64,000 nucleotides of DNA from Buddleja alternifolia (taxonomy: Eukaryota > Streptophyta > Magnoliopsida > Lamiales > Scrophulariaceae). The notes beneath the pieces are model-generated. The model saw only the letters and a program-made list of their open reading frames with translations. It did not search any database and was not told the origin of the DNA. The DNA lies in the NCBI GenBank assembly GCA_019426215.1, contig CM033406.1, positions 7,699,146-7,763,145 on the forward strand, read 5' to 3'. A program made the position numbers and the translations under genes. Shown piece by piece: positions 13,201 through 27,971 of this stretch. Numbering within the stretch: position 1 is the stretch's first letter; each line of letters starts with the position of its first letter.

Positions 13201-16200
13201 TCGAGACCCGGCCCGGCTCGCGTCGTTCCAACAATCCAACAGCCGTTCCACTCGAGCTGGGGACTTTATACCATCTCCAGTCACCCGGACTTCCAGATCG
13301 GGCAGTGATTCTGTAGTTTCTGGGGGAGGGGCCTCCGACGGAAGACTGGCCTCAGTTTCTTATGGTCTAATTGCCTAAGTAAAGGAACTGAACTGCTCGG
13401 AATAACCTGTCGAAAAGATGTGCCTATGTCTGTACTTTGCTGCGGTCAAAGTCACTCTAATTTGCCAAGGCAGACCTTCCTACATCATTGCTCGCACAAC
13501 ATAAGTCAAGCTTAGCCGCCTTTCCATAGGAAGTCTATTAGGGAGTTCCGTATTGTGCAGATATTACTAAGTCAGAGCATTACTCACTCTCAGCAAGGCT
13601 CGATCAGGGGTTTAGGAGAAAGTATGAATAGAGTGTACTCACTGAATGAAGATAGTACCCTAGTAGCTCACTTAAAACCGGTTGTTAGGATAGCAGGGGT
13701 TCTTATCCCCGTAGCAGATCTGTCTTTCTCAAAAAGGATCTATTTAAAAGATGGATTTGGTTGTATCAGAGAAATTCATACGAACCCCCTTCACGACTCC
13801 CTTCGTTCTACGAACCCTTGTTGTTCCGTTAAGAGAGGAAGGGTCTTGCTGTTACGAACAATGGCTACTAGAAAGAATTATGTAAGATACGAAAGAGATG
13901 AATCACACTGGCGAGAGGGAAGAGGCTTCAAGCAAAGATTTTTTTCAAGTATAGCGCGAAGAGAGCATAGGAATTCTTCTCCAGGTCCAGTTGCTGCCGC
14001 TGCGTCTGCTGATTCGGATGCTTATGCTTACTATTCACCCTCTGCCCTAGCTCCAAAACCTCAGTTTGTTGCACCAGGAATCGATTTCTCTTTAGCAAAA
14101 AAGAGTAGGAATGCGGTCTCCTAGGTTTCCACTTATCAGCCTTCTTGGGGGCATGCCAACAAGGTCTCACGATAAGCCCTTCCTTCAGGCTAGTTCAGCT
14201 CGTCATAAGAAAGCGACCCAAAGCATCGCAATAGACGCAACAGCAACCTGCACCCACCAAGTTTAGGTAGTCGGAGGTGAGTGATTCTTAAGCTAGTCTG
14301 TCCCGTTGCTCTTCGTGAGCCATAGCAAGAGGATTTCATAGAAAGAAAGCATTCGCAGTAAGCCTAGCTGCCTCCTATCCTATTGGAATCACATCAATAG
14401 AAGAAGCAACTAACCTTAAATGCTTTCAGTAAATTAAGGGAGTCTTTTAGCAGTCCTAGTTGATGCAATAAGAGAAAAGAACCTAGGAACTCAGGAACGA
14501 CCTGAATCTGAGGACACAAAACGGATGACGGCATAACCTGTTAAGGAGAAAAGCAACGTACTCTTCTTGAGAAATAACGCCTGAAGAGCCTGTTTTCGCT
14601 GATAGAAAGGAAGGATAATCACACACTCGCTCGCCCCTTGCATTGGTGGACCAGGAGAAAAGGACATCCAAGAAAGGATGGACAGTCCCCCCATGAGGAA
14701 GAAGTCCAGTAATGTCTGCCACATCAAGAAGAATGGACGCCATCATTCAAAATAACAAAAGAAAACGCCTTACACCAGAACGAACGAACAAAGGCAAAAT
14801 CTTGAGCAAAGCAGGGTTCCAAGAGGCTGTAAGGCAGCTGATAGCAATGGCTCCGTCAATGCCAAGCTCTCGCCACATAGTATTTTATGGAAGTGAGAGC
14901 TGAGAGCGCAGTTGATTTTACAAGGAAAGATTCTGACGCGGCTTATGAATACCAACGAGAGGAACATCCCAGAGAGTGAGTTGCCCCCCAATATGGAAGA
15001 TAGCAGCACCGGTTCAGGAGAGGAACCATCTAAAAATGCCCAGCCTGATTGTACGCGCGAGCCTGGGACACAACGGGGAAGATGAATATGGACATGCAGA
15101 AGACTGCGATGCAAGTAACGGGGTACATACAGATGTGTGTAAGGACCAGAACTGCAATTTCTCAAAACCTCCATCCCCTTTTATATCAATAGGGAGCTCA
15201 TCCATCCTTCCTGCCATAAGCTGATGATCTCCTAGCGCGAAAGCCATTGATCGATAGTTATAGAAGGCGATCTCCGATCTCTACAGAAGATAACTTTCAG
15301 AAGCCCGATGCTTAAACGAAAATTGCGCGATGAACTCATCAGATGAACTACTACAGGAAATAAAACAAATTCGACCAAAGAGCCTAGAGACCGTTACAAG
15401 ACAGCTCGACCGAGAAGTAGCATATCTTTCAAGAAAAAAATGCGGTTATCGCCCAAATTGAATAAAAGCTATCTTGAATAAAAGAAGGGAACCTTATTCG
15501 TGGACAGATGAGCGTTTGCGACCGTTTACAAGAGTGAATACCGAAACAGACAATTCCAGATGCCCTCAGACAGATGCCACTAAACAAGTAAAGGACAACG
15601 GACAGTATTCAAGGATCGGGAAGAACTACTATCATTCAAGGTACTGAAAGTCTCGACCAGAGGAAGAGGAAGCGGACCGTTGACGACAGCAGACCCGAAT
15701 GGGATGGACAGATGCTACTAAAAAAGCCGATTATCGCATGTTTTTAGAGGCCGTACTTGATCTATCCGACCCCTTCGCGATTTAGCAAATAAAATAGACC
15801 ATTCCGGACCTTTTCCTCATGTCGCTACCAGCTACAGACCGGTTGAAGAAAGAAGAAAAGATCGATGAACGATTAAGCGATACTTTGCCTTAGAGACCAA
15901 TGAAATGCTGCCGCTTTATTACACAAAAGTGATTTGAAGACCTCTTGCTTCTGCTTCCCTGCTTACTTTTGCTATCACCTCAACTGCTTTCGACCTGCTC
16001 ACTTAGAATGAAGATCAATAATGGGCGGAAAGGCTTTACACAAGACCACAGAGCGAGAGAGAGAGCCTTCGCTTACTTGCTTAACCGTGCCCTCCTATCG
16101 TACCTATTTCCCCTTTCCTTCAGTTACATCCAGCCTCAGTGCAGCTTCCAACTACCGATGGGAGAAGGCTTGGTCATATAGCAAGATTAAATAAGAGGTA

Positions 16201-19200
16201 TGGCATACGGGAATGGTATATGAAATGAAAGGCTGGAAACAGAGCTGGAGATGAGCGCTAGCCAATGGTTAATACTTCAGAAAGCACCTTAGCAATTACC
16301 AGTAATGCCTCTATCGACCTCCGTCTTGTTTTTTGCTAGCTTGAGTCTAGAACTTGACTATCTAATTAAACGACGAATATCCATATATATTTCTTTTTTT
16401 TATGGAAGATAGTCGGCCCACTTCTAGCCGTTCCAGCGATTATGCCTGTTCTAGCCCTACCATCTACCCCTATCATCATATAAAGAAAGGGGTACTTTCG
16501 AGCTGATCTGTAACAGAAAAAAGCGACCGTTAGTCGGACACATACCTCCTCCATATTCCTTAAATAGGCAAGAGTCGGATACGGCATGCGAGAAGTATAA
16601 TAGCTTACTGAACAACTACTTAGATCTTGATTGATTTGGATGCAATGGAATTATTTCATTATTCCAAAAAAAAGGCATCCCATGAGTATACATAACCCCA
16701 CTACCTGTATAAAGCGTACATCTCAGGGAGTAGATCAAAGCTTTTATAAAAAAAGTCAAATGGAATCCGAGAAGACCCCCTAAGAGCTTCTTGTAAACCA
16801 ATTATTCGATCTGGAGATCCCAGCAAGGCTGCCGGAGACATCACTAAACCCAGGGGTGTCTCTTGCAAAGAAGAATTCGTAGATATTTTCCCAGAACCCC
16901 AGTCCAGCCTAACCGACTGATAGAATCTAGAATTCACTCTCCGCCCTTATTAGTAGTAGGCGAATAGTGACCCTATTTGTATGCGCATTCACACGACGGT
17001 TTATTGATAGTAAGCTGATTAAATAAATGGATCATAGGTTGGTTGAATATTGAGTTCCGCTTAGGCTAGGTGTTCTGTTCACGCGCTACTAAGCCGCACA
17101 CAGGATCTTAGACAGGTTTCGTCCCCTTTCGGGAACACCTTCTTCCTAGTTGATCCTGATTGCATAGACAAGATCAAATTCAAACCTCTTGACTGAAGAA
17201 AAGCTAGGTATTCATAGACCAGCCTTCAGGAAGGGAAGGAGATCAAAGTTCCCTCATAACAATAAGATCTATTCACATGCCGATGCCAGCCGGTTAGCTA
17301 TCCGCTTACAGAGCAGGATAGGACCTAAGGTCGTGAAGCAACTAATCAAGCTCGCACACATACGCCAGTACTAGACCTAGCACAAAGACTAATACAGGAA
17401 AGAATCGCTACCACTACTAGTTCGACTACTACCAATCCCCCCAGCTTAGCTACCAGTTTGGGGAGAGCTACGAGTCCTTTGCCCTGATATCCGGTTGGGC
17501 TACCAAAGTGAGACCAGGCTAATGGTCGGTCAGACCAGCCCCTAGCTTGTTGATATCATTTACTGCATCTCCTAAGAGCTGATGACGGAATGGAAGACTC
17601 AAACTTTTTGTTAGAGCTTGAAACCTCTTAGCGCAGTTAACCCTAGGAGTTTTGCGCTTTGCGCTTGCTTTGTTGTGCTTCTCCAATTTAGCATTTGAGC
17701 GGCTTCTCTTCTTTGAAATCTAGATCTTCTCTGTCTCTGTCTATCAATCTTCCTGCCCCTGTTGTCTCTAGCGCTTGATTCAGAGACCGACCTGCTTTCA
17801 TAAGCACTTGTTAGCAAGTTCGGAATCAGGCATTCGGATCATTATCAGTAGGCGCCTTACCAATGAACTACTTACCTGGACTAGAGCGAGCCAAAAACCT
17901 GACCTCTCTACCTATTCCCATTCGTCTATGGCCTATGGTTTGGTTACTGCGATGGATGGTCATACTAGCCACTCTTCTTATCAGGTCCGTGGTCCATATG
18001 GTCTTCAATGGTTGTCTTCCCTTTAAGCTAGGAAAAGGACTCTCTTGAAAACAAAAGCTCTATCATCCATTATAAATCGAATTCAGGCTCCGTCTCGCTA
18101 GGAAGTTTTCCGTATGAACCTGCTCTTTTGAATGATTTAGGATAGAAGGATAAAAGCAAGCTACCTTGCTAGGCCAGACGACTTAAACAACGATTCCGAA
18201 CTCCGACAACCGCATGGGACAAAGGAAGGCTCGGCGGGATGAAACCAATAAAAAGACTTGGAGCGCCCAATACATAAAGTATGTTCTCACGGGCTAGGCT
18301 AAGCCAGAAAGAAATGTGATTAGATTAGCACTAGGAAAGGTCTCCCTTGATGCTTTGTTAATGTCACAGTTCGTTCATAGAAAGAGAAAGGTGAATGATA
18401 AAGACTAGTTAAAGATAAGCGTAGAAATTCACCCGAGTAAGGCCGACTAAAAGTGGATATAGTTGATCCCGCTAAAAGGGGTTCTCTCTCTCTTGATTAA
18501 CTCATTTATACTGGCTCAAGCCCAAGGTGAGAAAGACCTGGTCTTTAAAGCTTTTCTAAAGCGAACGAATGGAGCTAAACTACTAGCAAGAAAAAGAAGG
18601 CTCAAAAGTCAAAGGGCTTGCTTTCTCAACAGCTTACTTCCCTGACATAGACTGTGTAAGAACCCCGAATAGAAAGGAAAAGGAGCTTCCTTCTCGGTCC
18701 CATGAAGCTAGGGGTTTGTTGTTAAGGGAAATTTGTTGCGGTTTGTTTATTCCAACCAATGACAAAGACTGGGTGACTCCCAAGGCTGGGATGGAAGCGG
18801 ATGCCATTCGATGTAACGCAGAATAAAGAAGGGGGCAGAATCGGAGCTGGAGGCTCCAATGAGCCTGATCAAGAGGAGGCTAGAAATGTTGGGATACCTT
18901 ACGAGTTCATGGGCAAGCGGAGAACAAGGAGACCGGTTTGCAGGCCAACAACCAATTTTCCCTTCGCAGGCCTTCTTGAATTGTCGTAGGATGTGACAAA
19001 TACGGGAGAAGGCTAAAGGGAGCTCGGATCTATGTCAGAGCATTGCAGATACGCTTTAGTCTAGTAATTAGGCAAGGCTAAGGGAGAAGCATCAGAAGCA
19101 AGAAGTATAGGCTTGCAGGATTAAGTGGGAAGAGCGCATTCAATGCATCAATCCCCTTCCGCTTTGACTATTGGGTGGGATACTAAGTCATTGGCATCTG

Positions 19201-21599
19201 TCAGTTCCTTGTATTCATCCCATCTAGAAAGACTAATGCAAAAGGTGACATTGAATCCCAGTACTCGTGTACGGAATCGATAAAAGTCTGTGTTCAGGTA
19301 GCTATGGAATTGCTCCCGCAACGCCCTTTATTTTATTCTTTCAAAGAGGGTTACACATGCCTCCTCTTTGTATCAACACTGTGAAACCTGTTCTTGCACT
19401 TGCGCAGAATCTTATACTCGATCTCTTTAGGTTGAGTAAAAAGCTAGATATCCATAGTAGTTTTCGGACGAGGTTCTTGAAATGAACTTTGATAGGCGGA
19501 ACGCGCAAGCATAGGACATTCGCCAGCAATGTGAAGCGCCATCCGTACTAATCAAATTCTTACCAACTAATAAGAAAGATGTAATCTTCCACAAGGTACA
19601 GGAATAGACGAATCCAGAAAGAGATGTAGGCCTCAAAGGAAGAATTACATTGGGCTTGATTCTGGCTCAGTTAAGCTGAACAAAATTATGTAGGCAAGTC
19701 CCTTTAGAAAGAAGTTGGACCCCAGCAGGTGTGTATAAGCATGAAGTGAAGATGAAGTAAGCATGGCTTTGTTTGCGTGCCTCTGGAACTATCAAATCCT
19801 CTTCTGGGCATGTCCCCGATACTAGTTGTTCCTTGCCTTACCCAGCTTGAAGTAGGAAGTGAATTTACTGTCTTCAGAGCATTTCTTATCTACGACCCCT
19901 CTATTAAGAAAGAATCCCTTATCTTCTTTATTAATGAAATATCTGTCTCGCCTGCGAATCCTTATTTGACTTGCTTGCTTTACCGATCGATTGCTTTCAC
20001 GCTTCTTTTTCTTTCTTCCTTCTGCAGTTAGGAAACTAGCCTTGCTTAGGGGCTATTCTTCGCATCGAGAAAGAAATCAAAAAAGATGTTTCACTATGCT
20101 TAACACATGCAATTCGAATTTCTAAGAGCTAAAGTTCCTCTTAGTGGGTCACCTTGCCTTAAGCCGAAAGCGCCTAGAGCAAGATCATATAAGTCTATGT
20201 TATGTCAGTTTCGTCACAAAGAAGCCCTTCTTCCTCACTTGCTAACAGCCTTTATTCTCTTTCGCCAAGAGGGGATTCTCGAACAGAAGATGGCGACAGA
20301 AGCCTTCGACGAGCGCTTTTTTGGAGCAGATGTGGCATTTCTTCTTATTTGGACAATTCTTCCTGAAAAGAGGGCATCCGCGCTGTACTTGAACTTGACA
20401 ACTCTAGTTCTCCCCGAGTGGTCTTTCTTAATGTAAAGCTAGTCTCCAGGCACTATATCTCCCATTTTTTGAGCATCTCGCTCTCAACGAACGCATGCTG
20501 CATCTCCGTCTCTCCGCATTGATGAGCTGAGTTGTTGGGCTGGTAAGGCAAGAAGTTCTTCTCACCTTGATCTCTCTGTCCTGATGCTTGGCTTCATTTA
20601 CTTGGTGGCCTGGTTCCAGCCTTTAGAATATATATTTCTGTTGGTGTTATCGCTGCTTCTTCTCTTTGTAGTTATTCTTATTCCTTTGCCCTCAGATCGG
20701 GCTTTATCGGCTGCTGATAGGTCAAACCATTAGGGTTAGAGTAGCTACAAGCATTGATACAACTTCCTTCTCACAAAGAAGCAGTCTCACCCCCTATAGG
20801 TATAGGTCCTGAGAACTTTCGAGATGGCATGAACGTTCTTGGAAAAAGAAAAAGTACGGAGGTTGTATAGAAGAAAGAAGGAACTCCGAGAAAGTCAAAT
20901 TGACGGTATTCCCAGGTTCGGTTTACCTGGGGTGAGGTTGAGCGAGGGTAGCATGTAAACAAAGAAGAATTGCTATCCTGACAGCAGAAACTAATAAAGA
21001 TCTTCGAACATTGGCAACCCAGCTCCCATTGAAAGAAAAGGAATAAGGGCTCAAATAAAAGCTCCTGCCGAATATTGATGAAAGACAAGACGATCTGGTA
21101 CATCGAAACTGTTCGTAATAGGCCGAAGAATGGAGCATTAGATCCGTCGCAGAGGGAATTATATCCAGTAAAGGCCAGCCCTTAGGCTTAGGTACAACCT
21201 TACCGGTGCTGTCTTCGTGAGTTTGTCTTTCTATTTTATTTACAGAAGTTTATGCCCTTACTCGCCTAGAAGGAAGAAGTCCGGAGAGCGAAGGAACGAG
21301 TCCCGGGAGTGAAGCCCTGGGCAAGAATCAACCAAATAGGTAGAGTCCCGATAGACTGGGAAGGTAGTTGTTCCACTCCTCTTTTTTTTCGATCGAGCCG
21401 CTACTGAAGGATTGCCCTATAATCCAAGAGCCTATATTCCCGACATGGCTGGTTCAACACTTCTATTCCTACCCGAAAGATATAACATAAAAGAGCGGAT
21501 TATAGAAGAGCAGCGGATTGGGTAATTAAGAGACTTCCCCTACCACCGACTATTGTTGCACAGAGACGAAAGGGAATCGGTCAAGCCTAGCGCTTAATG

Positions 21600-22020
21600 C
21601 TTCTAGCTCTTCTTGACTGAACTTTGCTCGCCTCTCGCCCTCGTAATACCCAAGTGGGACAACCACAAGGCAGTTTTTCACAAACTCCGCAGCAAGAAAA
21701 TCAGCGTCGTGGACAGCAGCTCCGCTACACCAACAATGCGTCTCGATTCTCTTCTGGTATTCTTGGCTCCTGTTCAATGCCTGTGGTGTGATGAGTTTGG
21801 TCACACTGTTCGCACCTGTACAACTCATTCTTCGTCGCTTGCAGCGCAGCTGGTTCCATAAAGAAATCCCTTGCTGCCCTCCAACTTGATGATTCTACCT
21901 GGTATCCTGACACAGGTGCCTCGGCATACATGACGTCTAATCTTCTCTCTTTTTCTCCGCAATGAGAAAATCTTTGTTGGAAATGGCTCTCTTTTGCCTC
22001 TTCAACATCCAGTGAGATCT
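21600..22020 (+). mobile_element. Ty1/copia gag-protease fragment inside the mitochondrial-type DNA
   Basis: Three pieces of a copia polyprotein follow one another. A Gln/Arg-rich gag linker (NTQVGQPQGSFSQTPQQ and onward) is read in the frame of base 21645. A complete CCHC zinc knuckle (C-LW-C-DEFG-H-TVRT-C) at 21778-21819 lies in another frame. The protease active-site motif WYPDTGASAYMTS around 21,900-21,935 returns to the first frame. A further frame change gives FVGNGSLLPLQH, typical of the residues after the protease. A stop codon follows the protease near 21,963. No LTR, integrase or reverse transcriptase is attached. This is a decayed nuclear-type fragment; such fragments are common in plant mitochondrial genomes. 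Its limits are approximate. Confidence 0.85.
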
Positions 22021-25000
22021 CTTTTATTAGGTAGTATTCCTATCTATTGGGCAAGATCTTTACAAGGTATCCCGTTCAGCTTCAAATGGACAAAATTCTC
22101 GGTCTTTCTCATTCAAGTGTGTCAAAGCTAGATCGACTAGTTGAACTTCCCTCCTTCCCTTAGTCTCTTTCCTGTTGAAGCGCTTAATCCAATAGTCAAT
22201 AACCTTAGAAGCGTCTGTCTCATGCCAAATGTCTTAGAGAATAGTAGTTCGCATCGATCTAGTTTCAGCCTTCGTTGCAGTCGTTTTCCGTCTAGTCCCA
22301 ATATAAATGGAGCAGTAGTTGCACTCTCACCAATCTTTCCCTCTGAGGTATCGGTAGGACAAAGAGACAGAAAGCTAGGGAAGAGAGAGTATAAGCATCT
22401 CCTTCAAGCGATGCACTCACATCTCGCAAAGGCGAAAGAGAGTGCTTAGCTCAGCTAAGAAAGGGCTGGAGAGCCTAGGGAATCACTTTCATACCCAGTC
22501 TAAAGATCTCACAGTTTGACCATTTCTCCTATTGTTGAGGGCTAATGTGCCTAAGCAGCATAGCAGGGATAGGGGGCACTTCACTGGAAGGATATAAGGT
22601 TGTTCCCACCTACTACTAAGCCAGACAGGGTAAAGGGCTAGCTAGCATAAGCGAGTTCGTTTAAGAACCTTTCCAGCTGTATCAAATAAGCCAAAAAGGA
22701 GTCTTGAAAATGGCTATCTCAATCCAGCCCGTGAGAAATCCAGGTCCTTTCCGAGGGCAAATGCTGAAGACTACTACCAAATCAAGATTACGGGCGCTTA
22801 CAAAAGAACTCCAAGTCCTATATTGATCACCCAGTGTAGGCTTACAAAGCATAGGCGTCACATTGTTGAAATTTGTTCACATATTTTCCCGGCTAGCTAA
22901 ATGTTCAAAAAAAGACATGAAAGTGGGATTGCTTTATCAAGGATTCCCTACCTTACTTCACTCCCCAACAAGCTAGCTTACTAATTGGCTAAAAGGAAAA
23001 AGTGACTATCGCTCTCCTGCTCGTTACAGGCACGAAGTAGCTCAAGTTAGACGAGATCCGAGGTCTAATTGAACTCTTAGCGATTCGGAAGGGCACTCGC
23101 CAACTTCCAATATCTATCTCGTGCTTGATGTTCAGACTTGAAAAGACCTTTTCATTAGCTTTTTCTATTACTGACAATAAAATCGCATGTAAGCCAACTG
23201 GAACTTCAACGATATTGTATTCAGACTCCCCTGGCAAGTAATTAGGACTTGCCCTATGGTTTTCAAGCAGATTTTATTTTAGGGACTACTTGATCTCCCA
23301 CTGGATCGCAAGGAGAAGAACTCATAGGGCGAAAGACTAGAACGGGATCAAAGGCCACTCTCACTGGAAGAGCTTAGCTTAGTACTCCAACTTGCAATGG
23401 ATAGGTTTACCCTTTTTTCTGTATTGAATTTGCTAAGAACTAGAATAGAAATGCCTGGATCAATGGCTATAAACTCTCATTCTGGATGGCTGGAATTAGA
23501 ACATGCTGGCTCCATAAGGAGATTACCTAGGCTTAAACAAATATTCACTCAGCCGGGAATTTGATTAGCACTATACCGACATCGAAAGCAACTAAAACAG
23601 ACTCTCGCTTTGGACCACTTCTCCCACTAGACGGGACATCCTTGAAGCCAAAAAGGCTGTGAAAACACTTTTGAGATTTCAATCTCTGTTTAGGAAGGTA
23701 CCTTAGCCTTCATGCCCTCGATCAAACTATCAACTGACCGACTGGATGGATTAAGAGAAAAAGAGTAGCCTACGCTGGCTGGACCACTGGACATACCTAC
23801 ATACGGACTGTAAACAGATACGAATTCTGCCCTACGGCTATTACACATGACCTGAGGAAGGAAGAAAGGAAACTTGGTCCTTAAGTATTAGGCTGATCGG
23901 CTGATAGGATTGACTCGCGGACTGAATGGAGGTGCGATTGTAACTGCTTTACCGGCTCAAGTAATCCTTCCAAGCCCTGGAAGTCTTCCTACCAGTCTTA
24001 TCTTATTCTATTACGGTAGTCCCTAAAGTGGTAAGGTATCGTAAGAGCAGAGAGATGCCAAAGATGAAAGGAAGGAGAGGGCATCCAAGCCTATTCCATC
24101 TAGTCCGTAATCCGTAGCACGTAACCCCTATGCCGGTCCTGTAGAGCGAGTTCCTTTTGTTTGAGTCTGTGAAACTCCATGAAGCAAGGACGCTTTTATC
24201 TTTTAGCGAGTGTTAAGTTCCTGGCCTTGTTGTGTCACGAAGGCTCGAATTTGATTCTTGCTTTATTTCTTTCTTCCGCGGATTTTCTTTCTTGCTTGGC
24301 GAATTGCCTTTTTTAGTAATTTGTGTTGTAATAGAAAGGAAGAATTTTTCTTTGATACCCCTCAGGGGATGTCTTCGCTCGTTTAACCTTACTTCTATTT
24401 CCCTCTATCCCGCCAGCCAGCCTACAAAACGACCTTCATTACTGAAAGGGGTTTTTAAAACTTGAGGATTGTGGTGCATCCCTTGAGCGCTCCATCAAGC
24501 AGTTCTTTCCGGCTCCTGTAGAAGATGACATTTAGTGCTCGCCCGTCCGCGGGCACCTCTTCGAGTTAATAACCAAATCCTCGTCTTAGAGCTAGAGCTA
24601 TGGAGTGTGAAAGAGAAAGTATAGTTGGTTGTTGGAGTTCCTCTGAGCACACAAGACAGAGTGCCGTCCGGGGTTTCGGTTTCGGTTTCGTTAGCATCAT
24701 GCGACAGAAAAGAAGGTAGTACTTCAGTCGCCTCCGATACCATAGGAATTTGGCCATAAAGTGTTGGAGGGGATCCCTTTTTTTGGTGGGGGAGAGGAGA
24801 CGTGTTTGCTAGAGGCCCCAATCAATGCCCAGGGGCAGAAGCGCTTTCTAAGTGTTTTCTCACTTGGTCGATCTGGCAGTTCATTTCAGTTCGGTGGCTA
24901 AATAGTTAGCTATCAAGCTGGTGGGACTGGAACTCAACCTGCACATGTAGTAAGGTTGGGTCTCTTCCCCGGAAAAGTAGTTCCGCTTTTCCTGAAGTAC

Positions 25001-25699
25001 AACAATGAAACTAGTAGAGGAAGGAAGCGATGACAGGAATGTCGTAAAGGAAGACGAAGAACCGACTACTTATACGCTTGCCCTTTATCTGCCCTACCCT
25101 TCCCCTTCTCTTCTAGGGATGAGGAAGGAAGAAGGTGATGTCCGGATAAGCTCCAACTGGAGAAATTGGAACTGGAAGAAGCTATGCTACCTTTGGCTCT
25201 CCTTCCCTTCCGCTTTACGGTTCAGGGTCAACTGGAGCTTGGTCAGGTACTAGAATGAGGGGGTCTTAGCCGACATGCTCCTACTCAACTGTCCACGAAA
25301 GTTGGCTACACCTAACTATGTCAAACTCAAAAGAAGAAGAGGCTTGACCTGCTACGTACGGCTCTTCCTACTCTTCAACTTCTTTCTACCGGAATTGCTA
25401 TTCAAAGACACTGTCGAAAGGGGACAATAGGCATAGTCCTCCTTCTTAAGGAAGAAAGTTCGGGTGGACCTGACCAAACAGGCCCACGTCTAGAATAAGA
25501 TGCCCCTCTATCGGCGATAGTTTTCATGTCTTTAATGTGAACCATCTATAGCAAGTTCGCTTATAACGATAAGGAAAGAGAAAGTGCTTAGTTTAAACCA
25601 TTGTCTTTTGGAGCTGGGACAAGGTCGTAGAAGGAAATGCTCTATTTTTTGAAGTTCAAATCGCTTCCCTTCAATAAGATCGTAGCGTAGAACACCAAG
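22021..25699. other. Intergenic stretch without a recognised gene
   Basis: No family was recognised. Open frames reach only about 108 codons (24495-24821, minus) and show no motif. A triple GGTTTC run occurs near 24,675. The first 120 bases may still belong to the copia fragment, but I could not follow it. Confidence 0.4.
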
Positions 25700-26275
25700 A
25701 TCCTTAAAAGCGGCGCCCGACTCCCTAACCTTGGGGGAAGTGCGTCAGCCCTTGCACCCTCTTCCCCATAAGCCTCATCTGCACCACAGACACATTCTAG
25801 CTGAAAACTTCTACCCTCACTGTCCTTTCGAAACGGAAACTGTTCTCCATGTGCTTCGAGACTGCACAAAAGCGAAAACTATATGGAGGGAGTCAACTCC
25901 ATTTCACTTTCACCCAACAACCCCAAGAGGATATCCTCACTTGGCTCAAAACCAACTGTCTCAATCAGACAGCGCACACCAATCAAATCCCATGGAACAC
26001 ATTGTTCACCTTCACATGCTGGCACCTTTGGCTTCAAAGGAATAACCACATTTCTAAAAGAAAAAATATGAGCGAAAATTGGACCCTACCACAATCATTG
26101 CCAAAGCTGCCGAATACCATTTCCTATCACCATCTACCTCAGCAGTTCACCAATGACGCATCAAAATGGTCAAATGGAAACCTCTATACATTGGATGGAT
26201 GGATAAAGCTGGACACGGATGGCTCCTCAAAGGGTAATTCAGGACCGGGAGGAACAGGAGGCTGGATGGAATGAA
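25700..26275 (+). mobile_element. LINE ORF2 C-terminal fragment (zinc-finger region and RNase H start)
   Basis: Plus-strand translation in the frame of 25731 gives LPHKPHLHHRHILAEN, then CPFETETVLHVLRDC...IW, which is the zinc-binding region found after the reverse transcriptase in plant L1-type LINEs. In the frame of 25849 it continues through TCWHLWLQRNNHISK to WIKLDTDGSSKGNSGPGGTGGW at about 26,194-26,265. That is the first strand of the RNase H domain fused to plant LINE ORF2 and holds its first catalytic aspartate (the D of DGSS). At least one frameshift lies between the two halves, and RNase H stops after this motif. The fragment ends 80 bp before the cox1 stop codon. It belongs to a LINE group with an RNase H, whereas no RNase H was seen in LINE B in the right half. 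Confidence 0.85.
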
Positions 26276-26352
26276 GGGGACGACGGATTCTCCATCCACA
26301 TTTAGAAAAGTTCTGTTAGGTTCTTAGTAGCAATCGGCGACCTTTTCTTCTT

Positions 26353-27827
<1,475 letters not shown>

Positions 27828-27971
27828 TTATCAGAGAGGGGCCCCCTTAAGGAAGCGGGGCTTATTTATTGAAAAAGGGGGAGTGAGGGGGGGGGGGAAG
27901 GTCCGGAAAGCCCTCACTTTATTGATGGACATTTGGATCCTGTTTTCCTCTCACCCTCCCCCGGTTCTGGT

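Larger units (their letters stand above)
4976..21599. other. Long intergenic stretch without a recognised gene
   Basis: About 16.6 kb typical of plant mitochondrial spacer in texture: no long conserved frame, many short overlapping frames, and short purine-rich runs. The longest open frame is 13555-14124 on the plus strand (189 codons). It contains a basic stretch followed by an Ala/Ser run and resembles no family I know. Frames at 12068-12349, 16701-16937 (minus) and 17189-17374 were inspected and not recognised. I searched by eye for nad, atp, ccm, rpl/rps, mttB, matR, rRNA and tRNA signatures and found none. Two small repeats are listed separately. Confidence 0.45.

Noticed and set aside
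13555..14124. A 189-codon open frame as a novel mitochondrial gene
   Set aside because: No recognisable domain, no homologue known to me, composition changes midway, and it overlaps other frames. Length alone is weak evidence in this kind of DNA.
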